Assembly: GCA_017163975.1 (NCBI GenBank)
Contig: JAFFSR010000220.1
Coordinates: 10,000,001 to 10,064,000, forward strand
DNA length: 64,000 nucleotides
Source of the DNA: Anastatus disparis
Taxonomy: Eukaryota; Arthropoda; Insecta; Hymenoptera; Eupelmidae
Direction: 5' to 3'
In this document: positions 25,998 to 36,218 of the stretch, in pieces
Layout: each line of letters begins with the position of its first letter
Numbering within the stretch: position 1 is the first letter of the stretch
Notes under the pieces: generated by a model
Seen by the model: only the letters and a program-made list of their open reading frames with translations
Told to the model about the DNA's origin: nothing
Database searches by the model: none
Made by a program: the position numbers and the translations under genes

Positions 25998-26371
25998 TTG
26001 AATTTACGAATGACTTTATTTATTCATGAATGTAATTTTATTCATGATCAAATCAAATCCTTCAATTTTACCAGCTGCTATATTTAATAAAAAAAATTGT
26101 TAAAATAGGTAACAAAATATAATGTCCAACAGCTTTTATTTTAATTTTTCATACAACCAAAACCTACATTAAAATATATCATAAGAATTTTGACTAATTT
26201 TTATTGAAAAATATTGACAATAAAAATTTTACCTAATACTTTTAGAAATTGAAAAATAGGAAATTTTCATAATATTTTAAATGTTTAAAGAAAACGGTAT
26301 ATTTATTTAGAATCGAATAAAATTTGCGTTATATCATTCGTAGTAACAAGAAAATAATTTTAAATATTCAG

Positions 26372-27525
26372 GTCGATATAAGGGAAATTTTAAATAATGT
26401 GAAAATTTTCGGCGAATTTCCTTTCTTTAATTTAAGCAATAAAAATGTTCCATTACTCAAAGGAATAAAGTATCAGGTATAAATCCATACAAAAGCTCAA
26501 ATATATATTTCTTGTTATTTAAAAAGTTTATGATGACCATTTTCAAAATTCTTTCCGAATGGAAAAATGTACAGACAGGCGGAGTTCTAGACATATTAAG
26601 TAAAATTTGAGAACATTTAAGATTTTAAGTCCACCTATAGGATTAACCTTTAACAGTAATTCTGTAAGAATAACAAGAAAAATAGTGGACATTTTGAAAA
26701 TTTTGCCGTTCCGGTAGGTATAAAAACGATCATTTGTTCCATATTCTATCAGATTGAGTTTAGTTTTCGAAGTGTAAGCTTTGGTATACATCAGAATTCT
26801 AGTTCATATATTCTCTAAGTTATTTTTGAGAAAATAATTATTTACTGAAAACACTTTCAGGTATTGATCATAGTAAAGAATTTCTTCGGCATTTTTTATT
26901 TTACATAAAAACATTAATTTTCGAAAAAAGTTCAAAAATTTACTTTGATAAAATGTCTTTGAATCTGAGAATAAAAGTTGATCCCATCGACCTATGTCTT
27001 TACAGTAACAGACCAAGTAAATTAAAAATTTATTTAGTTGATTGCGGAAAGGTATGTGTAATTATTTAGCTTTAAAAGTTTATAGGTTTGCAAATTCTTT
27101 TTTTAAATAAAATATCTCTTTAGCACGGTCCAGCTAATCAAAAACAAGAATGTGCTCAAGCTATAATTCAAAGGATATCGAATCATGAATTAGCTGATGA
27201 ACATTCTGAAAATTGTCCAGTCGAAATGAATAGTTCTGATCTAGGAAAAAAATTGTTAAAGACAGAAGCAAAGTTTGTTGAAGAAGCAAAGTTGGTTGAA
27301 GATCAGGATAAAGAAAATATGACCAGAGCTAAACCAGTTAATATTGAAAGTAATGAAATCTCTGATGATGTTGACGAATATGTTTACCGACCAGTTACAA
27401 CATATATTGCAAGAAGTAAAGATTCGATATTGAGCTCTTCATTGAAGAAACAAAATAGTAGAGGAAAGTACTTGACTAAAGGAAGGAGTCTTCGGAGTAG
27501 GCTATTTTATTTGATGAATAATTGA
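26372..27525 (+). CDS. Unrecognised gene, possibly a Tudor-domain-related protein; 5' structure uncertain
   Basis: The solid part is two exons. 26861-27051 enters after a TTTCAG acceptor and ends at GTATGT; 27124-27525 enters after TCTTTAG and ends in TGA. An internal ATG at 26953 would give a 167-aa protein; the open frame continues upstream to the acceptor, so the true start may be earlier. Upstream, 26372-26476 (CAG acceptor, 35 codons) and pieces at about 26527-26599 and 26622-26713 look coding but do not join cleanly without a very short intron or a frame change. The phrase KLKIYLVDCGK resembles the core strand of a Tudor domain, and VILVHIFS upstream resembles the start of one; this is a weak inference. 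A KEN motif and a basic C-terminus (KGRSLRSRL) are visible. It may be a fast-evolving or decaying gene. An AATAAA lies at about 27619. Confidence 0.45.
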
Positions 27526-28250
27526 AAAAGTAAATTTTTTTATATATTTGTAAATATGAAAATTTGACCATATTAATTAATGACTTGATATTATGTACTT
27601 TTTATCATAAGTTGTAAATAATAAATTATTCTTAAAACTATTAAAACACATTTTGTTTTTTCTTGAAAAGTCAATGAGAAATGTGCAATTTATAAAATTT
27701 GGTTCTATATTTATTCTTCATCAATTATTTCATATACCGCTAATGAATTATTAATTTATTTTATCGATAAAAGTGATTAGACCTTATATTTTTCTTTGAT
27801 ATCGTTTTGATGATTATATAATAAACTATTCTTTTGATTGAATGATCTAAATAAATTAACGAATAAATAATTGATAATTAAATTTCTTATAATTCCTAAA
27901 AAATTAGAATTTTAAATTACAATACATCTCAAATTCAAATAGTAAGTATAAAAAAACTTTATTTAAACTTAAAAATTATTTCACATGTTATGACTTGTGG
28001 ATAACCTAATATTTATTATATTGTCTTGTTGATAAACATCTTTATAAAATTAAAGAATCTAAAGTTGATGAAAAAAAAAATAATACAAACTTATCAGTAA
28101 AAATTATTTTTTCCCTTCGTTTTTATGTGTTAAAAACATGAAAAATTTTATTAAAACTCATCAATTCAAACTACGTATCATTTCCTTTATTGATTAAAAG
28201 TTTTGAATTTACAGTATAAAAATTATAAGCTTAAAATCTAATTTCAGATT
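27526..28250. other. Intergenic region between convergent genes
   Basis: This AT-rich DNA lies between the + strand gene ending at 27525 and the - strand receptor gene ending at 28251. The last 150 bases (about 28090-28250) resemble the DNA just 3' of the second receptor gene (about 30620-30773), so the duplicated unit extends into it. Nothing else is recognised. Confidence 0.6.
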
Positions 28251-29999
28251 TTAATTACAATTGATTAAAATTTCCAAAATAAAAATTACAATCGATATTG
28301 TACATCCTATCGATAAAACGAACAAAAACTGGTGTAAATAAGGTCCTTCGCCAGAAGTAATATCTCTTCGACCATTCGAAATAAATGAATTGATGTCATC
28401 AGCCCAAAGCTTAGGGATACCAGTTTCCATAATTTGTAAAAATTTAATATCAAATTTTTCCGAAAACGGCGATGCTTTGTCATACAAAAGTGCAGAGTAA
28501 TCTGTATAAATATGAGGCATTGCTAATTTCATTGTTGGATTTTGATTTTCATCCCTAAATTCAGATATATAATATTCGGCAAAATTTCTTGATATTATGC
28601 AAATACGATCCTTATCGCGAGATAAGATTTTTAAACATTCAACAAAAGAGTCCAACAGTTTGGCATTTTTTTTCAAATTTTGAAATAACGAATTATTTGT
28701 AACGTCAAAACCTTGCATCAAATATTTGTCTATGTATAACTGCAAAGTGGGATGTTCTACTTCTTTTAAAGAGTTGAAATTTATTTCATTATCAATTATT
28801 ATATTGTTATCCATGATCAATGCCATAGTGTCCGATGAATATTTAATAGATATTAAAGAAATAGTAATGAATACAATATTTTCAACTGTTTTTTTTGTTG
28901 CTTCGTTCAACATTGGGATACCTAATAAAATTTGAAATACATTCAAAGGTGCCCAATGCACCATATTGAATTTCAAAAATTTCGCTGCGATAATTACAGT
29001 TATTACAGTAATAGCTGAAAATCCCAAATATATTAGAAAATGTAACAAATTATCGACTTCGTAAACGTGCAAAATTGGTACGACCATTACCAATTCTTCT
29101 TTGAAAATTGTCCTACCAGCTAATGCAAATTTTACATTTGGAGATGCAATTCCTGACATAAATGGTACTGGTGATATATGAATTTTATCGTTTTCAAATC
29201 CTTGAATAATAACACTTACATTATTTTTAGTATTTTTGAGGAAAGTTATTGTATAATTGAGATATTTAGCTGATACTTTAATAAAATTGAATGTAATGCC
29301 ATAGCTTATTTTGTTGCTATCATTCGTAACAATTGTGAATGGAGGATCATTAAAGACATAAGTTTTTATAGGATATCCATTCATATTATTTAATTTATCA
29401 TAAAACAATATTTTCCTTGAAGCTAAATCCTCTACATTGTGAATATTTCTGAATGGGTTATAATCATAAATAGTAAATTTGTCATTTTTATTCATGTATA
29501 AAATCAAAAAATCAAGATATTTCAATGACCACGCATAATGTGTTAATTCATTAAATTTTGTTTTAAAATCTTCGGAATCACCTGTAATTATAATTATACA
29601 TTTTGGTCTTATTGACACTGGCGATAGTTTTGCAAGCATACTTAGTATATCCATGATTTCTCGTATTGAAAAATTATGCTTATCTCGAATAATAAAATAC
29701 ACGGTTACAGTTCTTGATCTTTCAAGAATTAATAAACTTAACAGTTCATCATTAACTTTGTCAACATTTATCACAACAGATGGTATACGATTAAGTAATT
29801 TTTGACAAAATATATTTATCCCGGTGAAATTGTTATTGTCTTCATTGGTAAATATAGTTACTCGATTATATGTACGACCTGACATGAATTTTTCGATTAT
29901 CAAATTAAATTCTTCAGTTTGTATACCATTTGCTATATAAAATAATAAAGATTTATTGATACACAGAATAACGTATATATTTGAATAGAATAATTTCAT
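28251..29999 (-). CDS. Divergent ionotropic receptor (IR), copy 1, intronless
   Basis: Insect IRs are ligand-gated cation channel relatives of ionotropic glutamate receptors that work in chemosensory neurons. The frame is open upstream to an ATG at 30011, but the ATG at 29999 is preferred because the paralogue keeps it in the same place, in front of a hydrophobic signal peptide; it gives 582 aa. Counting from 30011 (586 aa), the extracellular N-terminus covers about 29-210, ligand-binding half S1 about 212-320 (NGYPIKTYVFNDPPFTI), span 1 about 321-346, pore loop about 351-366 (VHWAPLNVFQILLGIP), span 2 about 376-395, S2 about 396-555 (with SPFSEKFDIKFLQIMETG) and the last span about 559-583. 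Length and domain order are normal for a divergent IR. It is about three-quarters identical to the next gene by eye and shares its flanks. The ligand is unknown. Confidence 0.88.
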   Translation of the reverse strand: MKLFYSNIYVILCINKSLLFYIANGIQTEEFNLIIEKFMSGRTYNRVTIFTNEDNNNFTGINIFCQKLLNRIPSVVINVDKVNDELLSLLILERSRTVTVYFIIRDKHNFSIREIMDILSMLAKLSPVSIRPKCIIIITGDSEDFKTKFNELTHYAWSLKYLDFLILYMNKNDKFTIYDYNPFRNIHNVEDLASRKILFYDKLNNMNGYPIKTYVFNDPPFTIVTNDSNKISYGITFNFIKVSAKYLNYTITFLKNTKNNVSVIIQGFENDKIHISPVPFMSGIASPNVKFALAGRTIFKEELVMVVPILHVYEVDNLLHFLIYLGFSAITVITVIIAAKFLKFNMVHWAPLNVFQILLGIPMLNEATKKTVENIVFITISLISIKYSSDTMALIMDNNIIIDNEINFNSLKEVEHPTLQLYIDKYLMQGFDVTNNSLFQNLKKNAKLLDSFVECLKILSRDKDRICIISRNFAEYYISEFRDENQNPTMKLAMPHIYTDYSALLYDKASPFSEKFDIKFLQIMETGIPKLWADDINSFISNGRRDITSGEGPYLHQFLFVLSIGCTISIVIFILEILINCN

Positions 30000-30039
30000 T
30001 TTTTCATACAATTTAAATTCTATTAAAGTTTTTCAAGGA

Positions 30040-30330
30040 TGAAATATTTTGAACTAACTATTTATTTAGATTGCGAACGAAGGTAACATTCAGTTAGAAA
30101 AAATTTTTACTTTTTTTTTATCTGGTAAACATAGTAATTTAATAGAATGTATAGTAAAAATTTACACATGTTTTTTTCAATATAAATAATTTCTTATCCG
30201 TTTTAAAATCATTTTGAGTTGGAATTTATTTTTATCAATCGATTGTAAAAGTGGTTATAATAAACATTAAAAAAACAAATTGATGTTTTATATAGCAATA
30301 TTTAAAAAATATAATTTAATACAAAAATGT
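30040..30330. repeat. Duplicated 5' flank of the IR genes
   Basis: The DNA upstream of IR copy 1 (about 30040-30330) matches the DNA upstream of IR copy 2 (about 32580-32760 and again about 33285-33325). Shared blocks include GGTAAACATAGTAATTTAAT and AATAATTTCTTATC. The match in the second copy is interrupted by about 500 bp. It marks a DNA-level tandem duplication and probably includes the receptor promoters. Confidence 0.7.
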
Positions 30331-30354
30331 TAAATAAAAAAATATCATTGTATA

Positions 30355-30560
30355 ATATTTAAATCTATCGCCAGTGAATTGTATAATTGTCTGAAAAAAA
30401 TCTGCTAAAAATCTATCACGTATTAAATCGTCCATAGCGCCCTAAATTAGAAATCTTTGTCTTTTGAATCTGAATAAATATAATTACTTATTATAATACT
30501 TTATTTATAAAGATTGCTTTAACAAAATATTAAACTTAATCCTTTAACTGTAATGAGGGT
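30355..30560 (-). pseudogene. Broken fragment of the neighbouring FIST-domain gene
   Basis: This stretch aligns by eye with 35880-36090, the third coding exon of the FIST-domain gene together with its splice acceptor and adjoining intron. Shared features include AATCTG..AATCTAT, AAATCGT..AGCGCC, GAAATCTTT and the intronic CTTTATTTAT. About 28 bases are missing near 30412 and the exon frame is disrupted. Because intron sequence is included, it arose by DNA duplication and not by retrocopying. It lies 0.4 kb upstream of IR copy 1, just as the intact gene lies upstream of IR copy 2. Confidence 0.7.
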
Positions 30561-30773
30561 GTTAAACACTCAAAACCCATGTTTATTAATTTAAAAAAAA
30601 AAAGGTTCACTAAAAAATAAATATGAAAAATTGTATTAAAATTTATAATTTGAAATTATATTTTCCTGGTTTATCAATGAAACTTAACATTTTATTATTT
30701 CCTTCTTTTATTAAAAGTTTTGAATCTACAATATAAAAATTATCAGTTCAAAAAATAATTTATAATTAACATT

Positions 30774-32519
30774 TTAATTATAATTGGTTAAAATTTCTAA
30801 AATAAAAATTATAATCGATATTGTACATCCTATCGACAAAATAAACAAAAACTGATGTGAATAAGTACTTTCATTAGAAGAAATATCTCTTTGACCATTC
30901 GAAACAAATGAATCGATGTTATGAGCCCAAAGCTTAGGGATACCAGTTTCCATAATTTGTAAGAATTTAATATCAAATTTTTCCGAAAACGGTGATGCTT
31001 TATCGAACAAAAGTGCAGAGTAATCTACAAAAAGATGAGGCATTGCTATTTTCATTGTTGGATTTTGATATTCATCTCTAAATTTGGAAATGTAATACTC
31101 GGCAAAATTTCTTGATATTATACAAATTCGATCTTTATCACGAGATAAGATTTTCAAACATTCAACAAAAGAGTCCAACATTTTAGCATTTTTTTTCAAA
31201 TTTTTAAATAATGGATTATTTCTAACGTCCACATTTCTAATCAAATATTTGTCTATATACAGCTGCAGGGTTGGATGTTCTATTTCTTCTAAAGAATTAA
31301 AATTTATTTCACTATCAATTATTATATTATTGTCCATGATAACTGCCATAGTGTCTGATGAGTATTTAATAGATATCAAAGAAATACTAATGAATACAAT
31401 ATTTTCAATTGTTTTTCTTGCCGTTTTGTCAGTTGGAATACCTAATAAAATTTGGAAAACATTCAAAGGTGCCCAATACAATAGATTAAATTTAAGAAAT
31501 TTTGCAGCAACAATTACAGTTACCACGCTAATAGCTGAGAGCCCCAAATAGAATAGAACATCTAGCAAATTATCAACTTCATAAATGTGTAAAATAGGTA
31601 CTACCATTACTAATTCTTCTTTAAAAATAGCTCTTCCAGCTAATGCAATTTTTATATTTAGGGGTAAAATTCCTGACATAAATGGTACTGGTGATATATG
31701 AATTTTATCGTTTTCAAATCCTTGAATAATAACACTCACATTATTTTTAGTATTTTTGAGGAAAGTTATTGTATAATTGAGATATTTAGCCGATGTTTTA
31801 ATAAAATTAATTGTAATGCCATCGCTTGTTTCGTTGCTTTCATTTGTAACAATTGTGAATGGAGGATCATTAAAGATATAAGTTTTTATAGGATATCCAT
31901 TCATATTTTTTAATTTATCAAGAAATAATATTTTTCTCGAAACGAAATCATCTACACTGTAAATATTTGTGAATGGATTATAATCGTAAATAGTAAATTT
32001 GTCATTTTTATTCATGTTTAAAATTAAAAAATCAAGATATTTCAATGACCATGCATAACGCGTTAAATCCTCAAATTTTGATTTAAAATCTTTAGAGTGG
32101 CCTATAATTATAACTAAAAATTTTGGTCGTATTGACACTGGCGATAGTTTTGCAAGCTCATTTAGAATATCCATGATTTCTTGTATTAAAAAATTACGCT
32201 TATCTCGAATGATGAAATACACGGTTACAGTTCTTGGTTTTTCAAAAATTAATAAACTTAATAGTTGATCATTAACTTTGTCAAGATTTATTACAGCAGA
32301 TGGTAAACGATTAAGTAATTTTTGATAAAATATATTTATCTCAGTAAAATTCTGATTGCCTTCATTGGTAAATATAGTTATTCGATTGTATGTACGATCT
32401 GACATGAATTTATTGATAATCAAATCAAATTCTTCAATTTGTTCACTATTCGCTATATCAAATAATAAAGATTTATTGATACACAGAATGATGTATACAT
32501 TTGAATATATGAATTTCAT
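30774..32519 (-). CDS. Divergent ionotropic receptor (IR), copy 2, intronless
   Basis: This is the tandem paralogue of the gene at 28251-29999, with the same architecture: signal peptide, extracellular region, split ligand-binding domain around two membrane spans and a pore loop (YWAPLNVFQILLGIP), and a final C-terminal span. The frame is open up to an ATG at 32579 (601 aa), but the ATG at 32519 matches the paralogue's start and opens directly onto the signal peptide, giving 581 aa. The pore segment and S2 are the best conserved parts; differences are scattered, and both frames are intact, so both copies look functional. A role in chemosensation is inferred from the family only. Confidence 0.88.
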   Translation of the reverse strand: MKFIYSNVYIILCINKSLLFDIANSEQIEEFDLIINKFMSDRTYNRITIFTNEGNQNFTEINIFYQKLLNRLPSAVINLDKVNDQLLSLLIFEKPRTVTVYFIIRDKRNFLIQEIMDILNELAKLSPVSIRPKFLVIIIGHSKDFKSKFEDLTRYAWSLKYLDFLILNMNKNDKFTIYDYNPFTNIYSVDDFVSRKILFLDKLKNMNGYPIKTYIFNDPPFTIVTNESNETSDGITINFIKTSAKYLNYTITFLKNTKNNVSVIIQGFENDKIHISPVPFMSGILPLNIKIALAGRAIFKEELVMVVPILHIYEVDNLLDVLFYLGLSAISVVTVIVAAKFLKFNLLYWAPLNVFQILLGIPTDKTARKTIENIVFISISLISIKYSSDTMAVIMDNNIIIDSEINFNSLEEIEHPTLQLYIDKYLIRNVDVRNNPLFKNLKKNAKMLDSFVECLKILSRDKDRICIISRNFAEYYISKFRDEYQNPTMKIAMPHLFVDYSALLFDKASPFSEKFDIKFLQIMETGIPKLWAHNIDSFVSNGQRDISSNESTYSHQFLFILSIGCTISIIIFILEILTNYN

Positions 32520-35247
32520 TTTCCAAAAAATCAAAATTTTATTACAATATTGCGAGAATGAAATTTTTTGAACTATCATTTAGTTTAAGAATAAATAGTC
32601 TGCTGGAAAAAATTTTTACTTTACTGGTAAACATAGTAATTTAATCGAATGTAAAGTAAAAATTTATTCGCTATTTTTCAGTAAATAATTTCTTATCTGT
32701 TTTAAAATCATTTTGACTTGAAATTTATTTATATTAAATCGATTGTATAAATAGTCATAATACTTATGTAACATACATGTTTATAAAGCCTATAAAAAAA
32801 ATTACATATCCTTATTTACAAAAGTAATTGTAAAAATGTGACTAATATATATCTTGTTAGATTCGTAGAAATTATTCGTATTATAGAAAAAAAATTTAAT
32901 AATTCAGTTTCCTAGTAGAGAACTAAATTTTAACGATTTTGTTTTATAATTAATATCCTTTAAAATTGGGTCGACAAGATTTTAATTTCCAACGATTATG
33001 ATTAAGTTTATTTTCCTTTTTCTATAAATTAAATGAATTTTTTTTAGATAAATATACATAGTTTGCAAAAAAATATTTTGCGTGGGAAAAATATATACAT
33101 CTTTGTGAAAATTGAAAGATTAACTATAGATTACATCATATGCAAGCTAGAAAATGTTGATAAATTTTTATGATCTACTTAAACAATGATCATTTACACT
33201 TTTTTTATAATATTAGAAATAAGCTGCCAGAATAATATAAAAATTTATATTCCATATAAGATTTTAATATTTTATTCATTACTATAGCAAAATTTAATAA
33301 ACATAATTTAACACAAAAATTTTTGAAGCTATGTTGAAGCTATGCTTCTTACGCGACGTTACGGCAGGGGCACTAAAGGCGTAAAAATCGACAGTCCCAA
33401 ATGTCACCCAGCGTGAATGTACGAATATGGCACAGGGTGCCATAATTGCTATCAACATACAAACACTTACATTCTTTTTTCTCTTTCTTTTTTTCCCTCT
33501 CTCCCATTCTGCTTAAGAATATGCATGTATATAGACAAGTGGATGTGTGCATTGAATGTACTAAAATTGATGCTTGTAGTGTGTGTATATATATACAGTA
33601 AAATTTTGAGGAAAGTATCTATATATAATAGAACGTTATAGGTAAATACAAAGCGGGTACTGTTTCTTTTTTCTAAATGTATTCATGTTAACGAGATTTC
33701 CCTGTGCCCTCTCACTTGCACCTACTGATTTTGTATAAGTACTTTCCTCGTAATCTTACTGTATATATACATTACTTGCTCAGTTAAAAAAATATAATTC
33801 TAATAAAAAAAATATTTATTGTCCCTAGTCTCTTTACATATCTTTATTTCTTAAATAGTTATAAGTAATTGAAGAAAGTTAAAAAATTTCACGAATTTAA
33901 AAACTATTTTACGGTAAAAAAATAGAAAAAAATGACTTAAGAAAATTTTATAACACAAAACAAAATTGGTATTTTATCTTTAATTTAATTTCTTTTTCAA
34001 TTTTTTATTTTATGTTTCTATTTAAAAAATTATTTTTCACGAAAATTTTCCAGAAATTTTGACACTCTACGTTTCTGTAAATTTTATTTGAGAAACTAGA
34101 AAGTTTTATAGCTTCGTTTTCTTATATCAATGAACCTTTATAAGTTACGCTTAAACATTTCTTTCTTAATTTTTTAATAATTGTTATTAATAAACTATTA
34201 TTAATATATTTTTAAATACATAATACATTGAATCAAAAATAACAAGTTTTCGTTAAAAAATTAATTATAATTTTTGTAAATATCACACTTCCTAGTTTCT
34301 ATACATACACTGGAAGCATAGCTTCTGTCGGCCAGTCCCCACGACTGCCACTCCTGTTTTTTTTATTTATTTATTTTATTTATTTATTGAAAAAACCAGT
34401 ACAAAAATCCTACAGAGGCAAAACAAAATTTGCCTGTACATAGGGCTGGTGTAGAAATACAAATAACTTACAAACCAAAAATACAAATTTTATAATATAA
34501 AGTAACATTGAAATATTAAATAAAAAAAAACTTTTTGATTATGGTTTGTAATATTAATTTATTCCGTTTTTCGAAACTGGATCAATTTTTAATCTACATT
34601 GATAGAATTAATATTAATTTGTATCTTGATAAGATTTTTTTTATTTCGTGTTTTTTTTTACAATGATATTCTATACGATTATAAAATAACATGGGTATTG
34701 ATTACTACTTTATCAATAGATGACTCAATAATGTCATTAGATTTAACAATGCATGATATTGCATTTAGTTAAGATAAAATGTTTCCTAAATTGTAGAATA
34801 AATATCTAATCAAGTTTTATCTTCATTGCGAGTATTTATTATGTATGAAAGAAAATCAAGTAAAAACGACAAAAAACAAAGAGTATTCTTGTTGTTATTT
34901 TATTATATGAATTTTTTTCTAACAACATAAGTTTTATCAATTTCAGGTTTCGCTTTTAGAATTTATTCATGTAAAATGAATGTACAAACAAATGGTATAT
35001 CTTTCTTTACAATCACACATGAAATATTAAAAATAGTTAAAAGTATTACTACTTTAGTCTAATAGTAAAATAAAAATTATAAACAGTTACTTTATAAAAA
35101 CTATACATGCGTAATCAATAGTCTAACGTTTAAAAAAAATCTATTCGTCACTAATTACATAATAAATATAAATTCTTTACATTCGTTTCAAATTGTTTGT
35201 ACTTAATCTTAAAAAATATTCTTACATTAAAATTTAAAGTTATCTAT
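32520..35247. other. Intergenic region upstream of IR copy 2
   Basis: The first part repeats the 5' flank of IR copy 1. A less AT-rich block at about 33330-33760 and a T-rich, AGAGGCAAAA-containing block at about 34355-34470 may be remains of transposable elements. GAAGCTATGCTTC (about 33338-33350) recurs as an inverted copy near 34314-34326. The short open frame at 33417-33641 looks like chance. No gene is recognised. Confidence 0.5.
34355..34470 (-). mobile_element. Possible 3' end of a non-LTR retrotransposon
   Basis: A T run with TTTATT repeats is followed by CAGTACAAAAATCCTACAGAGG and a stretch without AT simplicity. Read on the - strand this looks like a UTR ending in an A-rich tail, as in a 5'-truncated LINE copy. 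No reverse-transcriptase frame is present, so the call rests on shape alone. Confidence 0.25.
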
Positions 35248-36162
35248 TTAGTCGTAGGTCATTAGCATCAAGCTCATCTTATTTTTGTGAAAAATTTTTT
35301 GGTTGATACCTGAAAAAAAATAATTAATTTAATAAAATTAAAATTGAAAATTAAAATAATTGAATATACAATATTTTTTTCTTCTTTAACGTCGTTATAT
35401 TTATGCTATTTTGTTATACTAATCAGCGACGAAGCTCGTAAGTATGCTTGTGAACAAAGCACATGTAACGTACAATGGTGCTTCTATCAATCGGCTGCCG
35501 AGGGCGGGATTCGAACTTAGAACCCCGAGATTACGAATCCAACGCTCTACCGAATGAACCACTTATCGGCTCTTTGATATTCAATATTATTATATAATTT
35601 CTAATAATTACCATCGTTGCCAACGCAGTGCTTATGATAATAAAACGTAGCGATCAATGGTACACCTGGAAATATTTCCGCTACGACATTTCTAAATTCT
35701 TCATTACTTTGGCAGCTCCCTTCATTAGTTTTCATCGATTGCGTTGTAGGTCCAGATAAAAATAAAATTTTGCATCGTCTGAGCTTCAAGCTATTTTCAA
35801 AATTTTGGACTTTTTGGTAGATTTGATCTTTTGTATCGTCGCATTTTAATAAAGCGGTGTAACATTTAAGGCTATCACCGGTAAATCGTACAACAGTATG
35901 AAAGGAATCTGATAATGATCTATTATCATCTTCCAAGTGTGAATATATGTTTAGTAAATCGTTCGAGTAAGCGCCCCAAATCGGAAATCTTTTCTTTTTG
36001 AACCTAAATAAATAATATATGAAATTTGTTAACTATACTTTATTTATTAAGATAGTATAAACAGAATATGAAAATTAATCCTTAAATTGTACTGTAAAAA
36101 TATGATTTTTTTAGCATGCTTAAATTAAATATTTTTTTAAATTAATTGTATTTTAAAGAAGA

Positions 36163-36218
<56 letters not shown>

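Larger units (their letters stand above)
17575..26371 (+). other. Tweety 3' UTR and AT-rich intergenic DNA
   Basis: A canonical AATAAA lies at 17649, 75 bp after the stop codon; many further AATAAA sites follow, so a long 3' UTR is possible. A less AT-rich, purine-rich patch at about 18720-19030 may be part of that UTR. The rest is AT-rich DNA with one SINE (20873-21073), a 19-bp-stem hairpin (21747-21844), two small palindromes (25354-25433) and a foldback element (25646-25997). I see no protein-coding gene. Confidence 0.55.

Noticed and set aside
26543..27016. Two - strand frames of 82 and 70 aa
   Set aside because: They are antisense to better-supported + strand exons and have no recognisable content.
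28726..32571. Several + strand frames across the IR genes
   Set aside because: Antisense shadows of the two long receptor frames.
36168..36215. Regular repeat that might be taken for a CRISPR-like array
   Set aside because: Plain TA microsatellite without spacers, in an animal genome.
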